Part shown: one piece after another, positions 8,779 through 16,189 of the stretch
How positions within the stretch are numbered: the stretch's first letter is position 1
Layout of the letters: each line of letters opens with the position of its first letter
Source of the DNA: Actinobacteria bacterium UBA912
GTDB taxonomy: Bacteria; Actinomycetota; Coriobacteriia; Anaerosomatales; UBA912
Assembly (NCBI GenBank): GCA_002293965.1
Contig: DBEG01000158.1
Location: forward strand, 1 to 23,619
Length of the DNA: 23,619 nucleotides
Reading direction: 5' to 3'
The notes under the pieces: generated by a model
What the model was told of the DNA's origin: nothing
Seen by the model: the letters and a program-made list of their open reading frames with translations, nothing else
Database searches by the model: none
Program-made: the position numbers and the translations under genes

Positions 8779-9010
8779 TCGCCTTGATGTAGGCGACAGC
8801 GTCACCGACGGTCTTGATGCTCTCGGCTTCTTCGTCCGGAATCGACATCCCGAAGGATTCTTCCAGAGCCATGACTAGCTCCACTATATCCAGTGAGTCA
8901 GCGCCCAGGTCGTCGATGAACGAGGCCTCAGCCGTGACCTCGGCCTCATCGGCGTTTAGCTGCTCGACAACGACTGCTTTTACCTTCTCAAAAATTTCTG
9001 CACTTTCCAT
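8771..9010 (-). CDS. acpP: Acyl carrier protein
   Basis: ACP carries the growing acyl chain as a thioester on 4'-phosphopantetheine. The 79-residue acidic protein has the attachment site LGADSLDIVELV with S39 as the modified serine, and the usual four-helix ACP pattern. The ATG at 9008-9010 is preceded by GGGAG about 10 bases upstream. It is separated from fabG by 47 bases, one of the longer spacers in this operon, which may allow separate or stronger expression. CoaD, which makes the CoA precursor of the ACP prosthetic group, is encoded about 6 kb upstream in the same direction. Confidence 0.97.
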   Translation of the reverse strand: MESAEIFEKVKAVVVEQLNADEAEVTAEASFIDDLGADSLDIVELVMALEESFGMSIPDEEAESIKTVGDAVAYIKANA

Positions 9011-9057
9011 GTTCGTGCTCTCCCTTCCCTTTCCTATGAATTCGTTGAACAGTCAGA

Positions 9058-9807
9058 CTAGAGAAAAGTCATTCCTCCGTCTACTGCAATCACCTGACCT
9101 GTGATGTAGCGGGCCTCCTCGGAAGCCAGGAATGCCACCATGTTCGCGACGTCAGCCGGTTTCCCAAGGGTGCCGAGTGCGATGTCCTTTACGACCTCGC
9201 TTCGGACAGACTCGGATAGCTCGGCGGTCATGTCTGTCTCAATGAACCCGGGTGCTACAGCGTTGACCCTGATCCCCCGAGAAGCAAGCTCGCGGGCGGT
9301 AGACTTGGTAAGGCCGATGACGCCGGCCTTAGCTGCCGAGTAATTCGCCTGACCGGCGTTGCCCGTAAGCCCGACGACCGAGGTTATGTTGATGATCGTC
9401 CCGGCTCGTTGCTTCATCATCGGGCGAGTCACCGCGCGAGTGACATTGAAAGTCCCGGTAAGATTGGTGTCGATAACGTCTCGCCAGTCATCGTCGCTCA
9501 TGCGTACCAGCAACCCGTCACGGGTGATCCCGGCGTTGTTCACGACGATATCGACGCGCCCGAAGGTCTCGATCACTTGCGCTAGGAGTCGGTCCGCCTC
9601 GGCCGCGACGCCCACATTCGCCTGGATGGCGACGGCCTTGCCACCCGCGCGAGTGATCTCCTCAACGACTGCAGTAGCAGCTTGTTCACTGCCGAAGTAG
9701 TTGACCGCCACCGTTGCACCCTGTCGCGCCAAAGTCGTGGCGATAGCAGCCCCGATTCCTCTAGACGCACCGGTGACAAGGGCGACTTTGTTGCTCAGAT
9801 CGATCAT
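9058..9807 (-). CDS. fabG: 3-oxoacyl-ACP reductase
   Basis: FabG is an NADPH-dependent short-chain dehydrogenase that reduces 3-oxoacyl-ACP to 3-hydroxyacyl-ACP. The 249-residue protein has the cofactor motif TGASRGIG at 12-19, NNAG at 90-93, the structural N115, and the catalytic set S143, Y156 and K160 (YSAAK). The C-terminus GQVIAVDGGMTFL is typical. The ATG at 9805-9807 overlaps the fabD stop as ATGA, so translation is probably coupled to fabD. Confidence 0.97.
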   Translation of the reverse strand: MIDLSNKVALVTGASRGIGAAIATTLARQGATVAVNYFGSEQAATAVVEEITRAGGKAVAIQANVGVAAEADRLLAQVIETFGRVDIVVNNAGITRDGLLVRMSDDDWRDVIDTNLTGTFNVTRAVTRPMMKQRAGTIINITSVVGLTGNAGQANYSAAKAGVIGLTKSTARELASRGIRVNAVAPGFIETDMTAELSESVRSEVVKDIALGTLGKPADVANMVAFLASEEARYITGQVIAVDGGMTFL

Positions 9808-10739
9808 CGGCCCATCACTTCCTCCACGATGTGCTCAAGTCCGACAGACTCCACGCTGATCATGGACACACCGGCGATTCCGCGTGCAAGACCTCTCAAA
9901 ACCGAACCGGGTCCCGACTCGATGACTACGACCGGTGCAAGTTCCGATACCGCGGCCATGGTCTCTGTCCATCTTACCGGAGCGGTCATCTGTGAGATCA
10001 ACCTCTGCCGAAGAATCTCGGGATCCTGCGTCGGCGTCGGTTCAGCGTTGGAAAGAACGGGAATGGAGGCCTCGCGGAACTCGGCTTGACTCAGACTCTC
10101 TGCGAATCGCTTGGCTGCTGATTCCATAAGCGGGCTATGGAATCCACCTGAGACTTTCAGCGGGATCAGGCGAGCGGATGTCTCGGCTGCGAGGAGTTGC
10201 GATACCTCGGCAAGAGCATCAAGTCTACCAGAGAGCACCGTTTGCGTGGACGAGTTGTCGTTTGCAACCCAGACGCCAGCGACCCTATCGGTGAACGAAC
10301 GGACCTCGCTCTGGGAAAGACCGAGCACCGCAGTCATCGACCCGGGATCCTCCTGAGCGGCTGTTGCCATGAGTTTCGATCTCTCGATGACGAGTTCCAA
10401 GCCTGCCTCGACAGATATGGAACCGGATACCGCCAGTGCTACGAACTCACCCAGACTGTGCCCCGCAAGAGCCAAGGGCTCGATACCGGTCTCCATCAGA
10501 GCAATTGCCCAAGCCCAGTCAACTAGATAGAGAAGCGGCTGAGAGACCCTTGTGTCTAGCAGCACCTCAGGGCTGAGAGACTCATCCTCGCCAAGCTCCC
10601 GAAGGGGCAGCCCAGAAAGTCCCTCGGCTGCATCAAGGAGTCGATCGAGGGTGTCGTTCTCCGGTGCTAAAGACAGCATGCCGACGCGTTGGGACCCTTG
10701 TCCTGGGAACACGAATACACTGCCTGGGGAGGTCATCAT
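9804..10739 (-). CDS. fabD: Malonyl-CoA:ACP transacylase
   Basis: FabD transfers malonyl groups from CoA to ACP, supplying the extender unit for FabH and FabF. The 311-residue protein has FPGQGSQ near the N-terminus, the nucleophile S95 in GHSLGE, R120 that binds the malonyl carboxylate, and the active-site H201 in GGFHSPLM. Two tandem ATG codons (10737-10739 and 10734-10736) are possible starts; the first overlaps the fabK stop in an ATGATG context. The gene is full length and sits in the common fabK-fabD-fabG order. Confidence 0.96.
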   Translation of the reverse strand: MMTSPGSVFVFPGQGSQRVGMLSLAPENDTLDRLLDAAEGLSGLPLRELGEDESLSPEVLLDTRVSQPLLYLVDWAWAIALMETGIEPLALAGHSLGEFVALAVSGSISVEAGLELVIERSKLMATAAQEDPGSMTAVLGLSQSEVRSFTDRVAGVWVANDNSSTQTVLSGRLDALAEVSQLLAAETSARLIPLKVSGGFHSPLMESAAKRFAESLSQAEFREASIPVLSNAEPTPTQDPEILRQRLISQMTAPVRWTETMAAVSELAPVVVIESGPGSVLRGLARGIAGVSMISVESVGLEHIVEEVMGR

Positions 10740-11686
10740 GCCTCCAGCAGATTCGCGGGCATGGAGCGGAGGGTCTGGCTTGCCTCGGCGATCATCTCGT
10801 CGATGATCTCGGCTGCGGGCTGGATCTTGCAGACCAATGCAGCCGATTGACCGGCCATCAGCGAGCCCATCTCAAGGTCTCCGTCCCTCATGGCCAGCGC
10901 AAGTTTACCTGTCCCGAGCTTTTCGATCTCCTCGATTTCTCCGGCCCTATCATGAGTTGCGATCATCTTGGCGAGCTTGTTCTTGAGTACGCGAACCGGA
11001 TGCCCGGTCGAATAGCCCGTCACAACGGTCTCCCGGTCGCGAGCTTTGAGGATCTTCTGTTTGACGTCGGGATGGATGGTGCACTCGGTTGCGCACATGA
11101 ATCGTGTGCCGACCTGAACCCCTTCGGCCCCAAGCGCGAATGCGGCGGCCACACCTCGACCGTCTGCGATACCACCTGCGGCGATAACTGGGACAGAAAC
11201 CACATCGACCAACTGCGGAACGAGCGTCATAGTGGTCAACTCGCCAATATGCCCGCCTGCCTCCATGCCCTCACCGATGATTGCGTCGGCACCCATGCCC
11301 TCAAGACGCTTGGCGAGCGCAACAGAAGGCGCTATAGGGACGACTTTGATCCCACAGTCCTTCAGTGCCGACATGTACTTCCCGGGATTCCCAGCACCAG
11401 TGGTGACCATGTGGACGCCCTCGGCCAATACCATGTCGACGATGTCGTCGATGTGTGGAGTCATCAGCATGAGATTTACGCCGAAGGGTCTGTCAGTAAG
11501 CGTCTTGGCCAGCCTGATCTGCACCCGTAGGTTATCGGTGGGCATCTGGCCTGCTCCGATGATACCCAAGCCGCCGCCGTTGCTGACAGCAGCCGCTAGT
11601 TCGGCCGTCGAAGTCCAGGCCATGCCGCCTTGAAGGATCGGGTACCGGATGTCGAAGAGTTCGGTGACACGCGTGCAAAACGCCAT
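10736..11686 (-). CDS. fabK: Enoyl-ACP reductase II
   Basis: FabK is the FMN-containing NAD(P)H-dependent reductase that performs the last step of each elongation cycle in bacteria that use it instead of FabI. The 316-residue sequence matches the Streptococcus pneumoniae FabK pattern as I know it: YPILQGGMAW near the N-terminus, GGLGIIGAG, PFGVNLMLMTP, VVTTGAGNP-like segment (93-101), GEGMEAGGHIGELTTMTLV with active-site H146, and PVIAAGGIADG. It lacks the C-terminal cysteine cluster seen in its paralogue downstream. The ATG at 11684-11686 directly abuts the fabH stop codon TAG. This context makes a true enoyl reductase more likely than a nitronate monooxygenase. Confidence 0.95.
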   Translation of the reverse strand: MAFCTRVTELFDIRYPILQGGMAWTSTAELAAAVSNGGGLGIIGAGQMPTDNLRVQIRLAKTLTDRPFGVNLMLMTPHIDDIVDMVLAEGVHMVTTGAGNPGKYMSALKDCGIKVVPIAPSVALAKRLEGMGADAIIGEGMEAGGHIGELTTMTLVPQLVDVVSVPVIAAGGIADGRGVAAAFALGAEGVQVGTRFMCATECTIHPDVKQKILKARDRETVVTGYSTGHPVRVLKNKLAKMIATHDRAGEIEEIEKLGTGKLALAMRDGDLEMGSLMAGQSAALVCKIQPAAEIIDEMIAEASQTLRSMPANLLEA

Positions 11687-12700
11687 CTAATTTCCTTCCA
11701 GTCTTGGTGGTGTCGTCCAGCGGATGATCGCAGCTCCCCAGGTCAAACCCGCCCCAAAACCGACTAGAGCGATGTTAGCTCCAGCCGAGAGTCTGCCAGC
11801 AGCATTCAGCTCATCAAGAGCGATAGGTATCGAGGCCGCAGAGGTATTGCCGGTCGATCTCAGGTTCGAGAATACCCTACTGTGGTCGATACCCAAACGC
11901 TCTTCCACCGTATCGAGTATCCGCTGGTTAGCCTGATGCGGAATCAGCCAGTCGAGGTCTTCTACAGAAAGTTCCGAAGCCGCAAGGGCTTGTCTGGTGA
12001 CTTTCGGGATAGCCCTGACGGCGAACTTGAAGACCTCGTTGCCGTTCATCTTCAGGAAGTGTTCGCCGGACTCGAGGCACAAAGACGCTGCGGGCTTTCT
12101 GGAGCCGCCCGCAGGGATCGAGAGATGCTCCCCGCCGGTGCCATCCGAGCCGAGTACGATTCCAAGCACCCCAGGCTCTTCGGCGGCTTGCAGGACAACC
12201 GCTCCCGCACCATCGCCGAAAAGGACGCAGGTGGCCCTATCTGTGAAGTCCACATGCCTAGTCAAAGCATCAGCGCCTATTACAAGTACGGTTCGAGCCC
12301 TGCCGGACTCGATGGCAGCGGTAGCGGCCTGAAGGGCGAACACGAACCCAGTGCACGCAGCCATGACATCATAAGCCGGGCACTCGGCCCTCAGCAGACG
12401 CTGCGTGATACACGCTGTCGAGGGAAAGATCATGTCCGGTGAAGAAGTGCCGACTATGATCAGATCAAGGTCAGCAGGTGCGATCCTGGCATCGGCCAAG
12501 GCACGGCGGCCTGCCTCGGCAGCAAGGTCACTTGTGGCCTCTTCGGGGCCAACGATCCGCCTCTCGGCGATCCCGGTGCGCGATAGGATCCACTCATCCG
12601 AAGTGTCGACCATGGCCTCGAGGTCGCAGTTCGTGAGGATTCGCTCGGGTAGATACGAGCCCGTCCCAGTGATGGCAGCGAAGCTCTTGGCGCGAGTCAT
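11687..12700 (-). CDS. fabH: 3-oxoacyl-ACP synthase III (KAS III)
   Basis: FabH starts fatty acid synthesis by condensing an acyl-CoA primer with malonyl-ACP; its primer choice sets straight versus branched chains. The 337-residue thiolase-fold protein has the Cys-His-Asn active site: C116 in MAACTGF, H255 in LIPHQAN and N285 in STGNTSAAS. The frame is open 48 codons further upstream, but that extension is plsX sequence in another frame. The ATG at 12698-12700 gives MTRAKSFAAITGTGSYLPE and overlaps the plsX stop as ATGA. Primer preference cannot be read from the sequence with confidence. Confidence 0.96.
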   Translation of the reverse strand: MTRAKSFAAITGTGSYLPERILTNCDLEAMVDTSDEWILSRTGIAERRIVGPEEATSDLAAEAGRRALADARIAPADLDLIIVGTSSPDMIFPSTACITQRLLRAECPAYDVMAACTGFVFALQAATAAIESGRARTVLVIGADALTRHVDFTDRATCVLFGDGAGAVVLQAAEEPGVLGIVLGSDGTGGEHLSIPAGGSRKPAASLCLESGEHFLKMNGNEVFKFAVRAIPKVTRQALAASELSVEDLDWLIPHQANQRILDTVEERLGIDHSRVFSNLRSTGNTSAASIPIALDELNAAGRLSAGANIALVGFGAGLTWGAAIIRWTTPPRLEGN

Positions 12701-13722
12701 CGACCTGACTCGCCATCGCCAGGGGTCTGCACGGCAGTGGCTCGCGCAATCTCCTCTACCAGTCCCCTGCGAACCACTTGGACAGACATCGCTATCGCAT
12801 TCGCCACAGCCAGCGGACTCGAGGATCCGTGGCCAATGATGCATACTCCGTTGACGCCTAGAAGGGGCGCCCCGCCATACGAATCCGGACTCATCTTCTC
12901 TTTCAGGCGCATCAATGATGGTTTCAAGACCACCGCTGCGGCCTTGGTCGCAACGCTTGAGAGCATCGCCGCCTTTACCTGAGTAAGAAGCGACTTGCTC
13001 ACACCTTCAAGCAACTTGAGCGTGACATTGCCGGTAAAGCCGTCGGTGACCACGACATCCACCGTTCCCTGAGTCAGGTCGCGCCCTTCGATGTTGCCGA
13101 TGAACCCGGGGACACTCTCTCGCAACAACCGATGGGCATCGATGGTCAGTATTGAGCCCTTGGCGGGCTCCTCACCTATATTGAGCAACCCGATCCGTGG
13201 ACTCCCTACCCCCAGAGCCAATCGAGCGTAGGCCTCCCCCATCCGCGCGAAATCGAGCAGATACTCAGGTTTACAGTCAGCATTAGCCCCGACGTCTAGC
13301 AGAACTACGGGGTTTCTCTCGGTTGGGATCACAGTCGCGATGGCTGGACGAGATATGCCCTTTATCCGCCCTAACGTCAGCGTCGCCGCAGCCATGCAGG
13401 CACCGGTCGAACCCGCCGAGAAGAACGCATCCGCCGACGCTTCCTTCACCATACGGCAGCCGACAACAATCGAAGAGTCCTTCTTCGTTCGCACTGCGCC
13501 TACGGGATTCTCGTCCATATCGATGGTCTGAGTGGTGGGGACGGCCTGACATCGCTCAATCTTGCGGGCATGTTCGGCCACGATGTCTTCAGGCCCAAGC
13601 AGACTTACCTGGAGGCCAGGGTCTGCCGCAAGGGCTCTGTCGACTCCCTGCAAGATTGCGCTGGGAGCGAGATCTCCCCCAACAGCATCGACTGCGACCG
13701 TAATGATTCTTGAATCAGTCAT
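12697..13722 (-). CDS. plsX: Phosphate acyltransferase PlsX
   Basis: PlsX converts acyl-ACP to acyl-phosphate, the donor that PlsY uses to start phospholipid synthesis. It also runs in reverse to feed FakAB-made acyl-phosphate into acyl-ACP. The 341-residue protein has the N-terminal motif DAVGGD (12-17; the family usually has DAMGGD), FFSAGSTGA, DVGANADCKP and the C-terminal GAPLLGVNGVCIIGHGSS segment. The ATG at 13720-13722 has GGAG 4 bases upstream. It lies 68 bases after rpmF, the common rpmF-plsX-fabH order. Confidence 0.96.
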   Translation of the reverse strand: MTDSRIITVAVDAVGGDLAPSAILQGVDRALAADPGLQVSLLGPEDIVAEHARKIERCQAVPTTQTIDMDENPVGAVRTKKDSSIVVGCRMVKEASADAFFSAGSTGACMAAATLTLGRIKGISRPAIATVIPTERNPVVLLDVGANADCKPEYLLDFARMGEAYARLALGVGSPRIGLLNIGEEPAKGSILTIDAHRLLRESVPGFIGNIEGRDLTQGTVDVVVTDGFTGNVTLKLLEGVSKSLLTQVKAAMLSSVATKAAAVVLKPSLMRLKEKMSPDSYGGAPLLGVNGVCIIGHGSSSPLAVANAIAMSVQVVRRGLVEEIARATAVQTPGDGESGR

Positions 13723-13790
13723 GTCGCTCCATAATCGTCTGCCGGGTCATCGTTAGGTCGGTAGCCGAAGCGTCATCAAATGTCGCCGGG

Positions 13791-13967
13791 CTACTGGGTG
13801 TCGATGACTTCCTTGCCCTTGTAGTAGCCGCAAGAAGCGCAGACCCTATGGGGAAGTTTCGCCTGATGACACTGTGGGCACATCGCAATCGATGGGGCAG
13901 AAATGACATGGGTAGCGCGCCTTGCAGCAGTCTTGGCGCGTCCTTTTTTCCGCTTGGGAACCGGCAT
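13791..13967 (-). CDS. rpmF: Ribosomal protein L32
   Basis: L32 is a small basic protein of the large ribosomal subunit. The 58-residue sequence begins MPVPKRKKGRAKTAARR and has four zinc-binding cysteines, C30, C33, C43 and C46 (CPQC and CASC). A longer open frame starts 13 codons upstream, but the ATG at 13965-13967 gives the family N-terminus and has GAGAGGAG and GAGG sites just before it. It is the first gene after a likely promoter and leads the plsX-fab run, a pairing of L32 with lipid synthesis seen in many bacteria. Confidence 0.96.
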   Translation of the reverse strand: MPVPKRKKGRAKTAARRATHVISAPSIAMCPQCHQAKLPHRVCASCGYYKGKEVIDTQ

Positions 13968-14012
13968 GTTCCTCAAACTCCTCTCAGAACTTACAACCGA
14001 CTCCACGCGGTA

Positions 14013-14022
14013 ATCGGCCGAT
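14013..14022. promoter_or_regulatory. Perfect 10-base palindrome in rpmF leader
   Basis: ATCGGCCGAT lies between the candidate -10 element and the rpmF ribosome binding site. It could be an operator half of a lipid or ribosomal regulator, but no known binding site (for example FapR type) is matched and it may be chance. Confidence 0.25.
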
Positions 14023-14055
14023 CTCTACAATCCTAGCTCCACTACATGAGCGGTT

Positions 14056-14064
14056 ATGATACCA
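14056..14064 (-). promoter_or_regulatory. Candidate extended -10 promoter for rpmF-plsX-fab operon
   Basis: In the 147-base gap between the DUF177 gene and rpmF, the minus strand reads TGGTATCAT, an extended -10 element (TGn plus TATCAT, five of six matches to TATAAT). No good -35 is seen at 16-18 bases upstream, which extended -10 promoters often lack. Transcription would start near 14049 and leave a leader of about 80 bases. Confidence 0.4.
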
Positions 14065-14114
14065 CACGCATCCGACTATCGCGCCGGGAATTTGGCGATC
14101 ACTGTCAGTATGCT

Positions 14115-14642
14115 TCAGTCGTTCTCGTCTTGAAGAGCTTGCAGCGCCGAGAAGGGATTTGTATCCTCGGTGGCCGACGGGCACTCGCAGCGATTCTCGT
14201 TCAGGTCGCAACCGCACGTGGGGCAGATTCCTCGGCAGTCTTCGCTATGCACGGGTGCGATAGGAAGCTCGACAAGTATGGCTGCGAGAATTCCGGGCAA
14301 CACGTCAACGGTCTCACCCTGGATGGGCGACCATTCCTGTCCTTCGGGAAGATCGATTGCCTTGTCGGCGGTGGTGAAAAAGGCTTCGACCGTGCCCACA
14401 ATCGGCATATCGAAAGGCTCCAAACATCGGGAGCATTCGGTTCGCAGGGTTGCTGCCACAGAACCCATGGCAACCAGTCCTGCACCTGTGTTCGTCACAG
14501 TGATGTCGACCTCTGCCGGTGCGGCATGCGAGAAGACCATCTCATTGAATGTGAAGTCGTGGAGTATCAAGCTTTCGGTCACAGCGATCGAGGAGCCTAA
14601 GTCATGCGTGACATCCCCGACGTATACAAGAAACGAATCCAC
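14115..14642 (-). CDS. YceD/DUF177 family protein (23S rRNA accumulation protein)
   Basis: This 175-residue protein belongs to the YceD/DUF177 family, usually encoded just before rpmF. In E. coli YceD affects 23S rRNA accumulation; the molecular role is not well defined. The central CSRCLEPF (C70, C73) is the family hallmark. A second cysteine-rich segment, with C136, C140, C143, C145, C152 and C154, looks like a small zinc site found in Gram-positive members. The C-terminal NPFSALQAL is typical. The start is GTG at 14640-14642, with GAGGAG 5 bases upstream. The gene ends 147 bases before rpmF, with a candidate promoter in between. Confidence 0.9.
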   Translation of the reverse strand: MDSFLVYVGDVTHDLGSSIAVTESLILHDFTFNEMVFSHAAPAEVDITVTNTGAGLVAMGSVAATLRTECSRCLEPFDMPIVGTVEAFFTTADKAIDLPEGQEWSPIQGETVDVLPGILAAILVELPIAPVHSEDCRGICPTCGCDLNENRCECPSATEDTNPFSALQALQDEND

Positions 14643-14660
14643 GGATGCTCCTCTGATTGT

Positions 14661-15119
14661 CTACCGCTGAGCGCCGACCTTGCCCTGCAGTCGGTCACGA
14701 CCACGTTGTACTGCGGTCAGAAGCTTGCCCAGATTGACTTCAAGGTTCGCCAACATCTCGTCAGCATAATCCTCTGCGCCCAATCTGATCTCACGCTCCT
14801 TGTTGCGTGCGTCGTCAAGGATGGCAGCGGCCTGTTGCTCGGACATCTTCACGATCTCTTGCTCTGAAGCAAGCGCAGCGGCACGATCCCTCGCTTCCTC
14901 GAGGATGCGGTTGGCCTCCTTCTCGGCTTCCTCGAGCATCTCCTGGCGCTCCTTGACGATCCACCGGGCCTGCTTGAGTTCATCTGGGAACTGCGCACGG
15001 ATCTCATCGACGATCTCATAGACCTTCACGGGGTCTACGAGCTTCGAGCTGGAGAACGGAATCCCTCTTCCATCATGCACCAGCTCTTCGATTCGATCGA
15101 TCAACGTCAATATATCCAT
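14661..15119 (-). CDS. Coiled-coil protein resembling ATP synthase b subunit
   Basis: This 152-residue soluble protein has a long charged alpha-helical stretch (about residues 45-115) rich in E, A, K and R, with repeats such as EEAEKEANRILEEARDRAA. That pattern recalls the stalk region of ATP synthase subunit b or a DivIVA-like coiled coil, but it has no membrane anchor and none of the other ATP synthase genes are near. Similar small genes are found between coaD and the DUF177 gene in some Gram-positive bacteria; their function is unknown to me. The ATG at 15117-15119 has GGGAGG about 4 bases upstream. coaD ends 9 bases before it, so it is in the same operon. Confidence 0.75.
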   Translation of the reverse strand: MDILTLIDRIEELVHDGRGIPFSSSKLVDPVKVYEIVDEIRAQFPDELKQARWIVKERQEMLEEAEKEANRILEEARDRAAALASEQEIVKMSEQQAAAILDDARNKEREIRLGAEDYADEMLANLEVNLGKLLTAVQRGRDRLQGKVGAQR

Positions 15120-15128
15120 GAATCCTCC

Positions 15129-15620
15129 CTAGTGCGACGAGGGCATACGGTCCGACAGAGCCGTCCTGACAACTTCAGGAACCAGACCTGCAACGGATCC
15201 TCCATGCCCGGCTATCTCCTTTACGGCAGATGAACTCAAATACATGTACTCGGGTATTGCCATGATGAACATCGTCTCGATCTTGCGGTCAAGCCGATAG
15301 TTGAGTTGGGCCATCTGGAATTCCCGTTCGAAGTCCGTGAGTGCCCGGAGTCCTTTGATGACGATTGTAGCCTCTACCTCATGAGCGAAATCAACCAACA
15401 GATTGCCGAACGGACGAACAATCACGTTGGGTAGATGTGCTGTGGCCCTCTCAATGAGCGCAACCCTCTCCTCCACAGTGAAAAGAGGACCGCCACCCTT
15501 ATCGGGGTTGAACGCCACGCCGACTATCAGTTCATCGAGTATCGCCGATGCGCGCTCAATGATGTCGATATGCCCGGATGTGACTGGATCGAATGTTCCG
15601 GGACAAACGCCTCTCTTCAT
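15129..15620 (-). CDS. coaD: Phosphopantetheine adenylyltransferase
   Basis: CoaD makes dephospho-CoA from 4'-phosphopantetheine and ATP, the next-to-last step of coenzyme A synthesis. The 163-residue protein has the nucleotidyltransferase motif GTFDPVTSGH with T14 and H17, K89 and R92 in VIKGLRA, and the second ATP motif LSSSAVKE (128-135). The frame is open 28 codons upstream inside rsmD; the ATG at 15618-15620 is the proper start, giving MKRGVCPGTFDP and overlapping the rsmD stop as ATGA. The rsmD-coaD pair is conserved in many bacteria. Confidence 0.97.
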   Translation of the reverse strand: MKRGVCPGTFDPVTSGHIDIIERASAILDELIVGVAFNPDKGGGPLFTVEERVALIERATAHLPNVIVRPFGNLLVDFAHEVEATIVIKGLRALTDFEREFQMAQLNYRLDRKIETMFIMAIPEYMYLSSSAVKEIAGHGGSVAGLVPEVVRTALSDRMPSSH

Positions 15621-16189
15621 GCAACTTCCTTGTCGTATACCGCTATGTCTACCACTGTTGTGCCATACCTGCGCTGGCCGAGAGAAGAAAAAGCTGGTGG
15701 CCATTGTGCCATGTTATCCGAAGAGCACTCCCAAGCAACATATGTTCCATCCAAAAGCAGGTCGTGCAAGCTCAGTCTCTCGATGAACATCTTGACCTCG
15801 GACTTATCGATTCTATAGGGAGGGTCGAGAAGAATCAACGTGAAGGGCTTGCGGAAGGACCTAAGTGAGAGGTCTAGGCTCAGGACATCGTTGCGGATGG
15901 ATGCTGAACATTGTTTCACATCGAGTTCGGCCAGATTGCGCTCCAGGATACGAAACACGCCGTTGTCTCGTTCCACAAACGTGACATGAGCAGCGCCTCG
16001 CGACAAGGCCTCTATACCTAGAGCGCCCGAACCGGCAAAGGCATCAAGAACCACCGCTCCTGATATCGCATCCAACGCTTCAAGTCTCGAGAACACGGCT
16101 TCACGAACCCTGTCCATGGTGGGTCTTGCGATGATACCTTTCGGCACGTGTAGTCGGCGTGAGCCGAATCTGCCCGATATCACTCTCAT
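15617..16189 (-). CDS. rsmD: 16S rRNA (guanine-N2)-methyltransferase RsmD
   Basis: RsmD methylates G966 (E. coli numbering) of 16S rRNA using S-adenosylmethionine. The 190-residue protein has the family N-terminus MRVISGRFGSRRL, the SAM-binding motif LDAFAGSGALGIEALSRGA from residue 48, and the catalytic DPPY at 122-125. Its ATG at 16187-16189 overlaps the recG stop as ATGA and it overlaps coaD the same way, so all three are probably translated in a coupled fashion. No clear ribosome binding site is seen. Confidence 0.95.
   Translation of the reverse strand: MRVISGRFGSRRLHVPKGIIARPTMDRVREAVFSRLEALDAISGAVVLDAFAGSGALGIEALSRGAAHVTFVERDNGVFRILERNLAELDVKQCSASIRNDVLSLDLSLRSFRKPFTLILLDPPYRIDKSEVKMFIERLSLHDLLLDGTYVAWECSSDNMAQWPPAFSSLGQRRYGTTVVDIAVYDKEVA

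Noticed and set aside
394..8878. Many plus-strand open frames of 60-250 codons opposite ffh, lepB, ftsY, smc, rnc, fabF and the fabX-like gene
   Set aside because: They lie antisense to intact conserved genes, have low-complexity Ser/Arg-rich translations and no recognisable domains; such shadows are expected in GC-rich coding DNA.
10736..11686. Annotation of fabK as a nitronate monooxygenase
   Set aside because: The segments around the FMN site and GGHIGELTT match FabK more closely, and the gene is within a fab operon that has no other enoyl reductase of known type.
12701..12844. 48-codon N-terminal extension of fabH
   Set aside because: It overlaps the end of plsX out of frame and resembles no KAS III sequence; the ATG at 12700 overlaps the plsX stop as ATGA.
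12697..13722. PlsX motif change DAMGGD to DAVGGD as a sign of lost function
   Set aside because: Met to Val is conservative, the remaining motifs are intact and the gene context is normal.
15621..15704. 28-codon N-terminal extension of coaD
   Set aside because: It overlaps rsmD out of frame; CoaD proteins begin a few residues before GTFDP, matching the ATG at 15620.
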